From Microbacterium sp. PM5 (lineage in GTDB: Bacteria; Actinomycetota; Actinomycetes; Actinomycetales; Microbacteriaceae), in assembly GCF_003293595.1 (NCBI RefSeq), contig NZ_CP022162.1, forward strand, positions 280,346 to 344,345: 64,000 bases of DNA. Reading direction: 5' to 3'. The translations under genes were made by a program, and so were the position numbers. Under the pieces are notes generated by a model. The model was not told the origin of the DNA and did no database searches. It saw only the letters and a list, made by a program, of their open reading frames with translations. Shown one piece after another: positions 36,200 through 44,821 of this stretch. Every line of letters begins with the position of its first letter. The stretch's first letter is position 1.

Positions 36200-36238
36200 C
36201 TGATCGTCCTCCTCGGGGTCTGCGGTGTCGTGCGGTGT

Positions 36239-36255
36239 TGTTGGTATGGCCAACA
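36239..36255. promoter_or_regulatory. Operator palindrome TGTTGG-N5-CCAACA, copy 2
   Basis: This 17-base palindrome lies 40 bases upstream of the CodA-like gene that begins the importer operon and 140 bases upstream of the divergent reductase. Its arms equal those of the copy at 31103-31119, and the distance to the start codon is almost the same (37 and 40 bases). Confidence 0.75.
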
Positions 36256-36395
36256 TCGGGTGAGAATCAGTAAACGCTCGACGTGTTTCCTGCCAGGCCT
36301 GTCGGGATTGCGGCCGTGTTAAATCCGCGCGAAGAGTGCGGCCGGTCGCCGCCCTCGCGCACGGGGGCGTTGCGCGAGCGGAGAGAGTGGGAGCC

Positions 36396-37397
36396 ATGAG
36401 CTACTTCAGTGACGTCGAACGCGACCTCGTGGTCGCCGCCCGCACCGTGCTGGCCGATGGGATCGTGGCGCTGGACCTCGTCGCGCACAACGGTCGCGAT
36501 CTGCCGGTCTGGGAGCCGGGGTCGCACGTCGATCTGATCTTCTCCGACGCGCGCGTGCCCGCGGCCGAGCGCGTCGAACGGCAGTACTCGCTCTGCGGCG
36601 ACGCGGCCGACCGCTCCACCTGGCGGGTCGCGGTGCTGCGCGAAGACGAGGGACGGGGCGGATCGGTGCGGGTGCACGAGGAGGTGCAGGTGGGGCAGCG
36701 CCTGCGCGTGCGCGGACCGCGCAACCACTTCGCGTACGAGATCGTTCCCGCCGTCACCCACCGCTTCGTCGCCGGGGGCATCGGGATCACGCCGCTTCTC
36801 GGCATGGTCCGGGCGGCGGCGCGGGCCGGAGCGGAGTGGACCCTCGACTACGCCGGACGGTCGCTGTCGACGATGGCATTCGTCGACGAGCTGCGCGCGC
36901 TCGACGGCGGCGCGGGGCGGGTGCGTCTGTACCCCGCCGACAGCGGGGCACGTCTGGATGTGGCCGGGCTGGTGGATGCCGCGGGTGACGGCGGTCCGGT
37001 CTACGCGTGCGGACCCGCCCGGCTGATCGCCGCCCTCGAGGACGGTTTCGAAGCCGCCGGCCGCGCCGCAGCGCTGCACGTCGAGCGGTTCGAGGCGATC
37101 GAGTACGGCGAGCCCGTCTGGCCGGACCCGTTCGAGGTCGAGCTCGCCCTGTCGGGCGACATCGTGACCGTGCAGCCCGGGCAGTCGGTGCTGGAGGCGA
37201 TCGAGGAGCAGAGCCCCACGACGATGGTGCTCTCCAGCTGCCGTCGCGGGACGTGCGGCACCTGCGAGGTGCCCGTCCTGGAGGGCGAGATCGAGCACCG
37301 CGACTCCGTGCTCACGCCGCTCGAGCGCGAGCAGAGCGCGGTCATGATGGTGTGCGTCTCGCGCGCAGCGTGCCCGCGGATCGTGCTCGACGCCTGA
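36396..37397 (+). CDS. PDR/VanB-family oxidoreductase
   Basis: This 333-residue protein is an electron-transfer reductase. The FMN motif RQYSLC is at 62-67, the NAD-binding GGIGITPL at 127-134, and a plant-type 2Fe-2S domain has C282, C287, C290 and C320. This is the reductase of two-component Rieske oxygenases such as vanillate O-demethylase or N-demethylases. No Rieske oxygenase gene is in the window, so its partner is elsewhere or the role differs. It is divergent from the importer operon. Confidence 0.92.
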   Translation: MSYFSDVERDLVVAARTVLADGIVALDLVAHNGRDLPVWEPGSHVDLIFSDARVPAAERVERQYSLCGDAADRSTWRVAVLREDEGRGGSVRVHEEVQVGQRLRVRGPRNHFAYEIVPAVTHRFVAGGIGITPLLGMVRAAARAGAEWTLDYAGRSLSTMAFVDELRALDGGAGRVRLYPADSGARLDVAGLVDAAGDGGPVYACGPARLIAALEDGFEAAGRAAALHVERFEAIEYGEPVWPDPFEVELALSGDIVTVQPGQSVLEAIEEQSPTTMVLSSCRRGTCGTCEVPVLEGEIEHRDSVLTPLEREQSAVMMVCVSRAACPRIVLDA

Positions 37398-37424
37398 CGC
37401 GATGCCGGAACGGCGCCGCGACGC

Positions 37425-38780
37425 TCACCGGCCGACGCGCTCCCGGAGGGCCCCGGTGAGGGCGTCTTCGTCGGCGGTGACCAGCCGGTAGTCGCGGACG
37501 ACGACGCGTCCCGCGACCACGACATGGCGAGGGCGGCGTCCCGGATGGGCCCAGAGCAGGCCCGCGACCGGGTCGGCCACTCCGGCGTCGGCGACCCCGG
37601 AGACATCCCAGACGCAGAGATCGCCCGCCGCTCCCGGAGTCAGAATGCCGAGGTCGGCGCGTCCGAGGCCGCTCGCGCCACCCGAGGTGGCCATGGCGAG
37701 CACGTCACGGGCCGGGAGGGCGGTGCCGACCATGCCCGACACCTGCATCGCCAGACGCGCATCGGCGAGCAGGTGCCCGGCGTCGTTGGAGCCGCCGCCG
37801 GAGGTGCCCAGTCCCACCGTGATGCCGGCCTCCTGCAGGCGGCGCACCGGAGCGATGCCCCAGCCCATCGGCACGTCGCAGCCCGGAGCGTGGGTCGCGG
37901 TGATGCCGGCGGCGGCGAGTCGCACGATCTCGTCGTCGGTGACGTCGCACAGGTGCGCGATCGTCACCCCCGGCTCGAGCCAGCCCCATTCCTCGAGGAG
38001 GTCCAGGGGGCGCCGGCCGTAGCGGGCCAGGGCGATCTCGGTGTCGACCTGCTCGTTCGCCTGGGTGCGCCGGCGCAGCCCGTGGCGTCGGGCGACGTCG
38101 CCCAACGCGCGGAAGGTCTCCTCGCTGTCGGAGTGCACGCCGGCGGGACCGACGGCGAGCTGCAGCATGCCGTCGGCGCTCGTGCCGCCCGGAGAGGATG
38201 CCGCACCCTCGGGGAGCAGGGCGCGCACGATGGCGTCTGCGCTCGCCGCCGCGGCATCCGGCGCGTCGCGCGCCGAGCCGCGGACGAACACGAGCCGGGC
38301 GCCGAGTGCCGCGGCGGCATCGGCGATCGCCCGCGCGATGGCCACGGTGTCGCCGACGGGGTCGTCGCTGCGCGCCGGGTCGGGCCAGTTGAGCTGATGG
38401 TCGGCGACCGTCGTCACCCCGCTCAGCAGCGACTCGGCCACGCCGACCCCGGCGGTCGCACCGACCAGGGACGCATTGATGCGGGCGTCGGCGTAGGCGG
38501 CGGCCATGGCCGGCAGCCACTCGCGCATCGGCACGCCGCGGGTGCCGGGAAGGGTGCGAAAGCCCGACTGCAGCAGGTGGTGATGCGCGTTGACGAGGCC
38601 GGGGGTGACGATGCCGCCGTCCGCGTCGAGGGTGTCGACGCTTTCGTCCGGTGACGGTGCGGATGCCGCGGTGGTGACCCGTCCGCCTCGGATCACGAGG
38701 TCGCCGCCGCGGTCGCGGGCGGGGTCGTCGAAGCGTTCCACGATGCGGGCGGCGCCGGTGAGGGTGAGTGATCCGGTCAT
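37425..38780 (-). CDS. AtzB/TrzN-like amidohydrolase with altered metal ligands
   Basis: This 451-residue protein is a subtype III amidohydrolase like 8-oxoguanine deaminase and hydroxyatrazine ethylaminohydrolase. H66 and H68 are in NAHHHL and H276 is in TIAHLCD. The usual His of HxxE reads Q240 (TQANEQ), and the usual metal Asp is S327 in GLGTSGGGSND. A Ser or Thr in place of that Asp is known in AtzB and TrzN; the Gln is less expected. It is convergent with the reductase. The substrate may be a purine- or triazine-like ring. Confidence 0.85.
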   Translation of the reverse strand: MTGSLTLTGAARIVERFDDPARDRGGDLVIRGGRVTTAASAPSPDESVDTLDADGGIVTPGLVNAHHHLLQSGFRTLPGTRGVPMREWLPAMAAAYADARINASLVGATAGVGVAESLLSGVTTVADHQLNWPDPARSDDPVGDTVAIARAIADAAAALGARLVFVRGSARDAPDAAAASADAIVRALLPEGAASSPGGTSADGMLQLAVGPAGVHSDSEETFRALGDVARRHGLRRRTQANEQVDTEIALARYGRRPLDLLEEWGWLEPGVTIAHLCDVTDDEIVRLAAAGITATHAPGCDVPMGWGIAPVRRLQEAGITVGLGTSGGGSNDAGHLLADARLAMQVSGMVGTALPARDVLAMATSGGASGLGRADLGILTPGAAGDLCVWDVSGVADAGVADPVAGLLWAHPGRRPRHVVVAGRVVVRDYRLVTADEDALTGALRERVGR

Positions 38781-38878
38781 GCCGTCCGTCCTATCAGCCG
38801 CATGTTTCGGGCAGATGTGCGCGCCGGCGCGCAATGTCCGAACCCGTTCCTATCTTCGAGGAAAGCACATTGAAGTAC

Positions 38879-38894
38879 TCGAATACATGTTCTA
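38879..38894 (+). promoter_or_regulatory. LexA (SOS) box
   Basis: TCGAATACATGTTCTA matches the actinobacterial SOS consensus TCGAAC-N4-GTTCGA at ten of the twelve defined positions. It lies 10 bases upstream of the imuA GTG, so LexA repression and damage induction of the cassette are expected. Confidence 0.85.
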
Positions 38895-38904
38895 ATCTGT
38901 CGAA

Positions 38905-39618
38905 GTGAGGCCGATCGTGGGGACCGTTGCTGCCGCGGATGTCGCGGGCACCGTGAGCACCCTGCGCGCTCAGATGGAGCGTATGCAGGGGCGTCGCCTC
39001 GACACGCCCGTGCTCCCCGTCGCCCCGGCGCTGGCGGAGCTGCTGCCCGGCGGCGGACTGCGAACAGGGGGAGCCTACGCGCTCGGACGGTCGATGGCGC
39101 TGCTGTTCGCCCTGCTCGCAGAGCCCTCGCAGGCCGGGTCGTGGTGCGCCGTCGTCGGCATGCCGCACGTGGGCGTCGAAGCGGCCCGCGCTGCCGGGGT
39201 CGACCTGTCGCGGCTCGTGCTGGTGCCCGACCCCGGAGAGCGGTGGTTGGCCGTCACCTCGACCCTCGCCGACGTGCTGTCGGTGGTCGCGGTGCGCCCG
39301 CCGTCGCGGGCGAAGGACAGCGAGGTGGCCCGGCTGGCCGCCCGCATGCGCGAGCGCGAGGCGGTGCTGCTCGTCCAGGGGCCGTGGCCGCAGACGGAGG
39401 CCATGATCGATGTGTCCGATCCGTCGTGGTCGGGCCTCGGCGCAGGGCACGGCATCCTGTCGGGCCGTGAGCTCACGGTCACCGTGACCAGCCGCCGGGC
39501 GCCGGTGCCGCGCTCACGGCGCCTGATGCTGCCCGACGACCGGGGCCGCCTGGGCGGCGAATCGCAGCCCACCCGCACGCGCCTGCCCGAACCCGTGCCG
39601 ATGCGACGGGCGGTATGA
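38905..39618 (+). CDS. imuA: ImuA-type mutasome accessory protein
   Basis: This 237-residue protein is a RecA-like remnant with the LPGGGLRTGGAYAL stretch in place of a full Walker A, and a C-terminal basic tail (RAPVPRSRRLML). Position before imuB and dnaE2 identifies it as the actinobacterial ImuA-prime. It is needed for damage-induced mutagenesis together with ImuB and DnaE2. The GTG at 38905 follows the LexA box; GTG at 38917 is an alternative start. Confidence 0.88.
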   Translation: MRPIVGTVAAADVAGTVSTLRAQMERMQGRRLDTPVLPVAPALAELLPGGGLRTGGAYALGRSMALLFALLAEPSQAGSWCAVVGMPHVGVEAARAAGVDLSRLVLVPDPGERWLAVTSTLADVLSVVAVRPPSRAKDSEVARLAARMREREAVLLVQGPWPQTEAMIDVSDPSWSGLGAGHGILSGRELTVTVTSRRAPVPRSRRLMLPDDRGRLGGESQPTRTRLPEPVPMRRAV

Positions 39619-39619
39619 G

Positions 39620-41218
39620 ATGACTGTCCTCCCTGCGGGCACCCCGCCGCGGAGCCTGGTGGTCTGGGTGCCCGACTGGCCGATCGTGGCGACCACCCGC
39701 GACGGCGACGACCCCCTCGACGCCGCGGAGCCGATCGCCGTGTTCGAGAAGGGGGCGGTCGTCGCCTGCTCGGCCGCGGCGCGCGCCGCGGGTGTGCGAC
39801 GGCGCATGCGCCGCCGCGATGCCCAGGCGCGCTGCCCGCAGCTGGCCGTGGTGGATGCCGACGCCGTGCGCGATCACCGCGCGTTCGCCCCTCTGATCGC
39901 GGCGATCGAAGAGGTCGCGCCGAACGTGCAGGTGATGCAGCCCGGACTGTGCGCGCTGCGCGCCCGGGGGCCGGCGCGCTACTTCGGCGGCGAGGCGGCC
40001 GCCGCCACCGTGCTGGCCGGAGCGATCGCCGCGCTGGGCATCGACGACGTGCGCGTGGGCATCGCCGACGGCACCTTCACGGCCGAACAGGCGGCGCGCT
40101 CCGGCACCCGCCGCGAGGATCCGGTGCGGATCGTGCCCGCCGGCACCGCGGCGGACTTCCTCGCCCCCTTGCCGGTCGTCGTGCTCGATGAGGAGCTGGC
40201 CTCGCTGTTCGGCCGGCTCGGGGTGCAGACGGTGGGGGAGGTCGCCGCGCTGGGCGCCGACCGTCTGGTGGAGCGCTTCGGCACCCGTGGCCAGTGGTTG
40301 TACGCGCTGTCCTCCGGCCGCGATCCCCGACCGGTCACCGCCCGCACACCGCCGCCCGAACTGCACCGCGAGGTGGCGTTCGAGCCGCCCGTGGAGACCG
40401 CCGATCAGATCGCCTTCGCCCTGCGGGTTCCCGCCGCGGAGTTCGTCTCCCGTCTGGGTGCGCAAGGGCTGGTCTGCACCGAGCTGCGTGTCGTGCTGAC
40501 CGGTGATCGCGGCGAGCGCAGTGAACGGGTCTGGCTGCACCCGGGGGCTTTCGATGCGGCAGCCGTCGTCGACCGGGTGCGCTGGCAGCTCGCCGAGCAG
40601 AGCCCGGGCGGGGGAAAGAACGGTGCGCTGCCGAATCACCTGCCCGGACAGCTGCGTAGTGCCGTGGGTCGTGTGCGGATCGAGCCCGAGGCGGTGGATG
40701 CCGCCGCCCACCACACCGCACGTCTGTTCGGGTCGGGACCCGAGGAGCGCGTGCACCGCGCACTCTCCCGCGTACAGGCGATGCTCGGCCATCAGGGCGT
40801 GCTGACCCCGGCGGTCGGCGGAGGGCGCTGGCTGAGCGAGCGGCAGCGCCTCGTGCCGTGGGGCGATGTCGCGGGCGACCTGCAGGCCGGCGAGCGGCCC
40901 TGGCCGGGGAGCCTTCCCGATCCGCTGCCCTCGGCGGTGTTCGCCGAGGGCGTGCCGGTGGCGGTGCTCGACGACGACGGCGACATGATCGCGGTCGATG
41001 CGCGGGGCGAGCCCACGGCGATGCCGACCGTGATCGAGCTCGGGGGCAGACGCCGCGGCATCCGCACCTGGGCCGGGCCGTGGCCGGTCATCGAACGCGA
41101 GTGGGATCCCGCCCGAGCGCGACGAGCGCATCGCTTCCAGATGGTCGACGATGCCCAGGGGGCATGGCTGCTGGTGTGCGAGGAGGGCGTCTGGCAGATC
41201 GAGGGGAGGTACGACTGA
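39620..41218 (+). CDS. imuB: ImuB, inactive Y-family polymerase
   Basis: This 532-residue protein has the Y-family fold, but the acidic catalytic residues are missing: the palm motifs read WVPDWPIVATT and QPGLCALRARGPARY instead of the usual D and DE. This loss is characteristic of ImuB, which acts as an adaptor that brings DnaE2 to the sliding clamp. It starts two bases after the imuA stop and its stop overlaps the dnaE2 ATG (TGATG), so the three are coupled. Confidence 0.93.
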   Translation: MTVLPAGTPPRSLVVWVPDWPIVATTRDGDDPLDAAEPIAVFEKGAVVACSAAARAAGVRRRMRRRDAQARCPQLAVVDADAVRDHRAFAPLIAAIEEVAPNVQVMQPGLCALRARGPARYFGGEAAAATVLAGAIAALGIDDVRVGIADGTFTAEQAARSGTRREDPVRIVPAGTAADFLAPLPVVVLDEELASLFGRLGVQTVGEVAALGADRLVERFGTRGQWLYALSSGRDPRPVTARTPPPELHREVAFEPPVETADQIAFALRVPAAEFVSRLGAQGLVCTELRVVLTGDRGERSERVWLHPGAFDAAAVVDRVRWQLAEQSPGGGKNGALPNHLPGQLRSAVGRVRIEPEAVDAAAHHTARLFGSGPEERVHRALSRVQAMLGHQGVLTPAVGGGRWLSERQRLVPWGDVAGDLQAGERPWPGSLPDPLPSAVFAEGVPVAVLDDDGDMIAVDARGEPTAMPTVIELGGRRRGIRTWAGPWPVIEREWDPARARRAHRFQMVDDAQGAWLLVCEEGVWQIEGRYD

Positions 41219-44200
41219 TGGGCTTCAACAATCCGTCGGTGCGCTGGTCGGAGATGGCGCGGCTGCTGGGCTCTCCCGACATCGGCGGCGACAAACAACC
41301 CGACGGCGGCGACGGCCCGGCTTTCTCGCGCAAGCGCGGAAAGTACGAGCCGCCCCCGATCGAACGCCCCGCGGATGCCGTTCCCTACGCCGAGTTGCAC
41401 GCGCACTCGTCGTTCTCCTTTCTCGACGGGGCGTCGTCGCCGGCCGAGCTCGCCGAGGAGGCGGAGCGATTGGGACTGCACGCCCTCGCGATCACCGACC
41501 ACGACGGGTTCTACGGCATCGCCCGCTTCGCCGAGGCGGCGGAGCAGCTGCAGCTGAAGACCGTCTTCGGCGCGGAGTTGACGCTCGGCGACGGCGCGGG
41601 TGGCGGTGCGGGTGGCCGTGCGGACCTGGGGGCGCCGCCGGCCGGATTGCTGAGTGCACCGAGCCCCGCCCGGTCGGGCGCCGCCGATCCGCTCGGATCG
41701 CACCTGCTCGTGCTGGCCCGCGGCGAAGAGGGGTATCACCGTCTCGCCGCCGCGATCACGCATGCCCAGCTCGCCGGCGGTGAGAAGGGGCGTCCCTGGT
41801 ACGACCTCGATGATCTCGCCGATCGCGGCGGCGGGCACTGGGCGGTGCTCACCGGATGCCGCAAGGGCGCCGTGCGGCAGGCGCTCGCCGCCGGAGGTGC
41901 GGATGCGGCCGCATCGGCGCTCGACCGGCTCGTCAGCCTGTTCGGCCGCGAGGCGGTCTTCGTCGAGCTGATCGACCACGGCGCCCCCACCGACACCCGC
42001 GACAACGATGTGCTGGCCGCTCTGGCCGCCGCACGCGGCCTTCCGGTGCTGGCCAGCAACAACGTGCACTACGCGGTTCCCGAACGTGTGCATCTGGCGG
42101 CGGCGGTCGCGGCGGTGCGGGCGAATCGAGGGCTGGACGAGCTCGACGGGTGGCTGCCGTCGCATGCGAGCGCACACCTGCGCTCGGGCGCCGAGATGAC
42201 GCGGCGGTTCCGGCGCTATCCCGGTGCGATCGCCCGCACGGTCGCCCTCGCCGACGAACTCGCCTTCCCGCTGCGCCGCGCCAAGCCCGCGCTGCCGAAG
42301 CTCCCCGTCCCCGAAGGGCATACGCCGATGTCGTGGCTGCGCCGGCTCGTCTGGGACGCGGTGCCACACATGTACCCCGACCTCGACGGCGACGGGCGGG
42401 CCCGCATCGAGAAGGAACTCGGCGTCATCGAGCAGAAGGACTTCCCCGGCTACTTCCTGATCGTGCACGGCATCGTGGCCGAGGCACGTCGGCGCGGCAT
42501 CCTCTGCCAGGGGCGGGGATCGGCCGCCAACAGTGCGGTGTGTTACCTGCTCGGCATCACCGCGATCGATTCGATCTTCTACAACCTGCCCTTCGAGCGC
42601 TTCCTGTCGGCGATGCGGGAGGAAGAGCCCGACATCGACGTCGACTTCGACTCTGATCGGCGTGAGGAGATCATCCAGTGGGTCTTCGACGAGTACGGAC
42701 GTGAGCGCGCGGCGCAGGTCGCGAACGTCATCCAGTACCGACCGAAGAACGCGGTGCGCGACATGGCCAAGGCGCTCGGGCACTCGCCCGGGCAGCAGGA
42801 CGCCTGGTCGAAGCAGGTGGAGCGGTGGGACGGCGCCGTCGCCGGCGCGCACGACATCCCCGACCGGGTGCTCGCGTACGCCGGTGAGCTGCTGAAGGCA
42901 CCCCGCCATCTCGGCATCCACTCCGGGGGCATGGTGCTCACCGAGCGGCCGGTGGGGGAGGTGGTGCCCATCGAGCACGCGCGGATGGAGAATCGCACCG
43001 TCATCCAGTGGGACAAGGACGACGCCGCCTGGATGGGGCTCGTGAAGTTCGATCTGCTCGGACTCGGCATGCTCGCCGCGCTGCAGTACTGCTTCGACCT
43101 CATCGCGGAGGCGACGGGCGAGACCTGGACGCTGCAGAGCATTCCGAAGGAGGAGGCGGCCGTCTACGACATGCTGTGCCGCGCGGATTCGATCGGCGTG
43201 TTCCAGGTCGAATCGCGCGCGCAGATGGGGCTGTTGCCGAGACTGCAGCCACGGCGGTTCTACGACCTGGTGATCGAGATCGCGCTGATCCGGCCCGGAC
43301 CCATCCAGGGCGGGGCGGTGCACCCGTACGTGCGGCGCAAGCTCGGGCTGGAGGAGCCGACGTATGCGCACGAGAAGCTCATCCCGGTGTTGGAGCGCAC
43401 CCTCGGGGTGCCGGTGTTCCAAGAGCAGCTGATGCAGATGGGCATGGCCGTCGGCGACCTCACCGGAGAGGATGCCGATGTGCTGCGCCGGGCCATGGGC
43501 TCCAAGCGCGGCATCGAGCGCATCGAGTCGGTGCGCCAGAAGCTCTACGACGGCATGGCGCGCAACGGTCTGGTGGGAGCCGTCGCCGACGACATCTACG
43601 CGAAGATCCAGGCGTTCGCGAACTTCGGCTTCGCCGAGAGCCACTCCCTGTCGTTCGCGCTGCTCGTCTACGCCTCGTCATGGCTGAAGCTGCACTACCC
43701 CGGGGCGTTCTTGGCGGCTCTGCTGCGTGCGCAGCCGATGGGGTTCTACTCGCCGGCGACCCTCACCGCCGACGCCCGCCGCCACGGTGTCGTCGTGCGT
43801 CGTCCCGACCTGCACGCCTCCGGGGTGGATGCCGGGCTCGAGCCCCTCGATGCCGACGGCAGCGGCGCTCCCACCGGCATCCCCTCCTGCACCGATCGTC
43901 ACCAGCCTCCCGTACCCCTGTTCGACATCACCGCTCCCGACGTCTCGGCCGCCCACCGTCGCGACGCCGGCCACGCGGTGCGGCTGGGACTTGCGGCGGT
44001 CACCGGGGTGGGAGAGCGGCTCGCGGAACGCATCGTCGCCACCCGCGACGCCGAAGGGCCGTTCCGTGACCTGCGCGACCTCGTGCGGCGGACGGGCGCC
44101 ACCGCCGCACAGGTGGAGGCGTTGGCGACGGCGGGCGCCTTCGAGAGCATGGGCATCAGCCGTCGCGAGGGCATCTGGTTGGCCGGCGACGCGGCACAGG

Positions 44201-44676
44201 ATCTGCCCGAGTTCCTGCCCGACTCGCTCGTCGCTGTTCAGCCGCCGCTGTTCGGCGACCCCTCGACGTACGACGTGCTGGCCGCGGACCTGTGGGCCAC
44301 GGGCATCTCGACCGACGATCACCCCCTCACGCACTACCGCGCGCCGCTGGATGCCCGCGGCGTGCTCACCTCGCGAGAGCTCCGCACGCACGAGGTCGGC
44401 CGCCGGGTCGAGGTCGCGGGCCTGGTCACGCACCGGCAGCGGCCGGCGACGGCATCCGGCATCACCTTCATCAACCTCGAAGATGAGCACGGCCTCGTCA
44501 ACGTCATCTGCTCGAAAGGCGTCTGGGACCGCTATCGCCGCGTGCTGCGCGATGCGCCCGCTCTCATCGCCCGCGGCATGCTCGAGCGGTCGCCCGAGGG
44601 CGTCACCAACCTCGTCGCCGACGCCTTCGAAGACCTGCGCGTCGGCGTGCGCCACCGCTCCCGCGACTTCCGCTGA
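41218..44676 (+). CDS. dnaE2: Error-prone DNA polymerase III alpha, DnaE2
   Basis: This 1152-residue translesion polymerase has a PHP domain at about 55-240 (YAELHAHSSFSFLDG, ITDHDGFYG), the polymerase palm with the catalytic aspartates in PDIDVDFD and the later VKFDLLGLGM, a helix-hairpin-helix region, and a C-terminal OB fold (ITFINLEDEHGLVNVI). The tau-binding tail of DnaE1 is absent. A Gly/Ala-rich insertion near residues 120-155 interrupts the PHP domain. It completes the SOS mutagenesis cassette. Confidence 0.97.
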   Translation: MGFNNPSVRWSEMARLLGSPDIGGDKQPDGGDGPAFSRKRGKYEPPPIERPADAVPYAELHAHSSFSFLDGASSPAELAEEAERLGLHALAITDHDGFYGIARFAEAAEQLQLKTVFGAELTLGDGAGGGAGGRADLGAPPAGLLSAPSPARSGAADPLGSHLLVLARGEEGYHRLAAAITHAQLAGGEKGRPWYDLDDLADRGGGHWAVLTGCRKGAVRQALAAGGADAAASALDRLVSLFGREAVFVELIDHGAPTDTRDNDVLAALAAARGLPVLASNNVHYAVPERVHLAAAVAAVRANRGLDELDGWLPSHASAHLRSGAEMTRRFRRYPGAIARTVALADELAFPLRRAKPALPKLPVPEGHTPMSWLRRLVWDAVPHMYPDLDGDGRARIEKELGVIEQKDFPGYFLIVHGIVAEARRRGILCQGRGSAANSAVCYLLGITAIDSIFYNLPFERFLSAMREEEPDIDVDFDSDRREEIIQWVFDEYGRERAAQVANVIQYRPKNAVRDMAKALGHSPGQQDAWSKQVERWDGAVAGAHDIPDRVLAYAGELLKAPRHLGIHSGGMVLTERPVGEVVPIEHARMENRTVIQWDKDDAAWMGLVKFDLLGLGMLAALQYCFDLIAEATGETWTLQSIPKEEAAVYDMLCRADSIGVFQVESRAQMGLLPRLQPRRFYDLVIEIALIRPGPIQGGAVHPYVRRKLGLEEPTYAHEKLIPVLERTLGVPVFQEQLMQMGMAVGDLTGEDADVLRRAMGSKRGIERIESVRQKLYDGMARNGLVGAVADDIYAKIQAFANFGFAESHSLSFALLVYASSWLKLHYPGAFLAALLRAQPMGFYSPATLTADARRHGVVVRRPDLHASGVDAGLEPLDADGSGAPTGIPSCTDRHQPPVPLFDITAPDVSAAHRRDAGHAVRLGLAAVTGVGERLAERIVATRDAEGPFRDLRDLVRRTGATAAQVEALATAGAFESMGISRREGIWLAGDAAQDLPEFLPDSLVAVQPPLFGDPSTYDVLAADLWATGISTDDHPLTHYRAPLDARGVLTSRELRTHEVGRRVEVAGLVTHRQRPATASGITFINLEDEHGLVNVICSKGVWDRYRRVLRDAPALIARGMLERSPEGVTNLVADAFEDLRVGVRHRSRDFR

Positions 44677-44721
44677 CCCTCCCCACCGCCCCACCTCACC
44701 CCCGCCGAGCCGCCATCTTTT

Positions 44722-44767
44722 CGCCGAACCGCCATGATCTTGCGCGCAGCATCATGGCGGATCGGCG
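44722..44767. repeat. Inverted repeat between convergent genes
   Basis: Seventeen-base arms (44722-44738 and 44751-44767) pair with one mismatch around a 12-base loop. The left arm core CGCCGAACCGCCAT also has a near-direct copy (CGCCGAGCCGCCAT) about 20 bases upstream. The position between dnaE2 and the decarboxylase gene suits a two-way terminator, though no T-run follows. Confidence 0.65.
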
Positions 44768-44784
44768 CGTTCGTAGCGGCTCGC

Positions 44785-44821
44785 GGGAGGGGGAGAGAGG
44801 GAGAGGGGGAGGGGGAGGAGG
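44785..44821 (+). other. G-rich polypurine tract
   Basis: This 37-base run is all purine on the plus strand, with at least five runs of three or more G separated by one to five bases, a G-quadruplex-type pattern. It directly abuts the end of the acetolactate decarboxylase gene, and would be in the 3-prime end of the dnaE2 transcript. Confidence 0.6.

Noticed and set aside
38831-38852. Second LexA box (TCCGAAC then GTTCC) upstream of imuA
   Set aside because: Half-sites are two bases apart instead of four, so it does not fit the consensus.
40792-43644. 950-residue minus-strand frame opposite imuB and dnaE2
   Set aside because: Shadow frame of dnaE2, Arg/His/Val-rich and without motifs.
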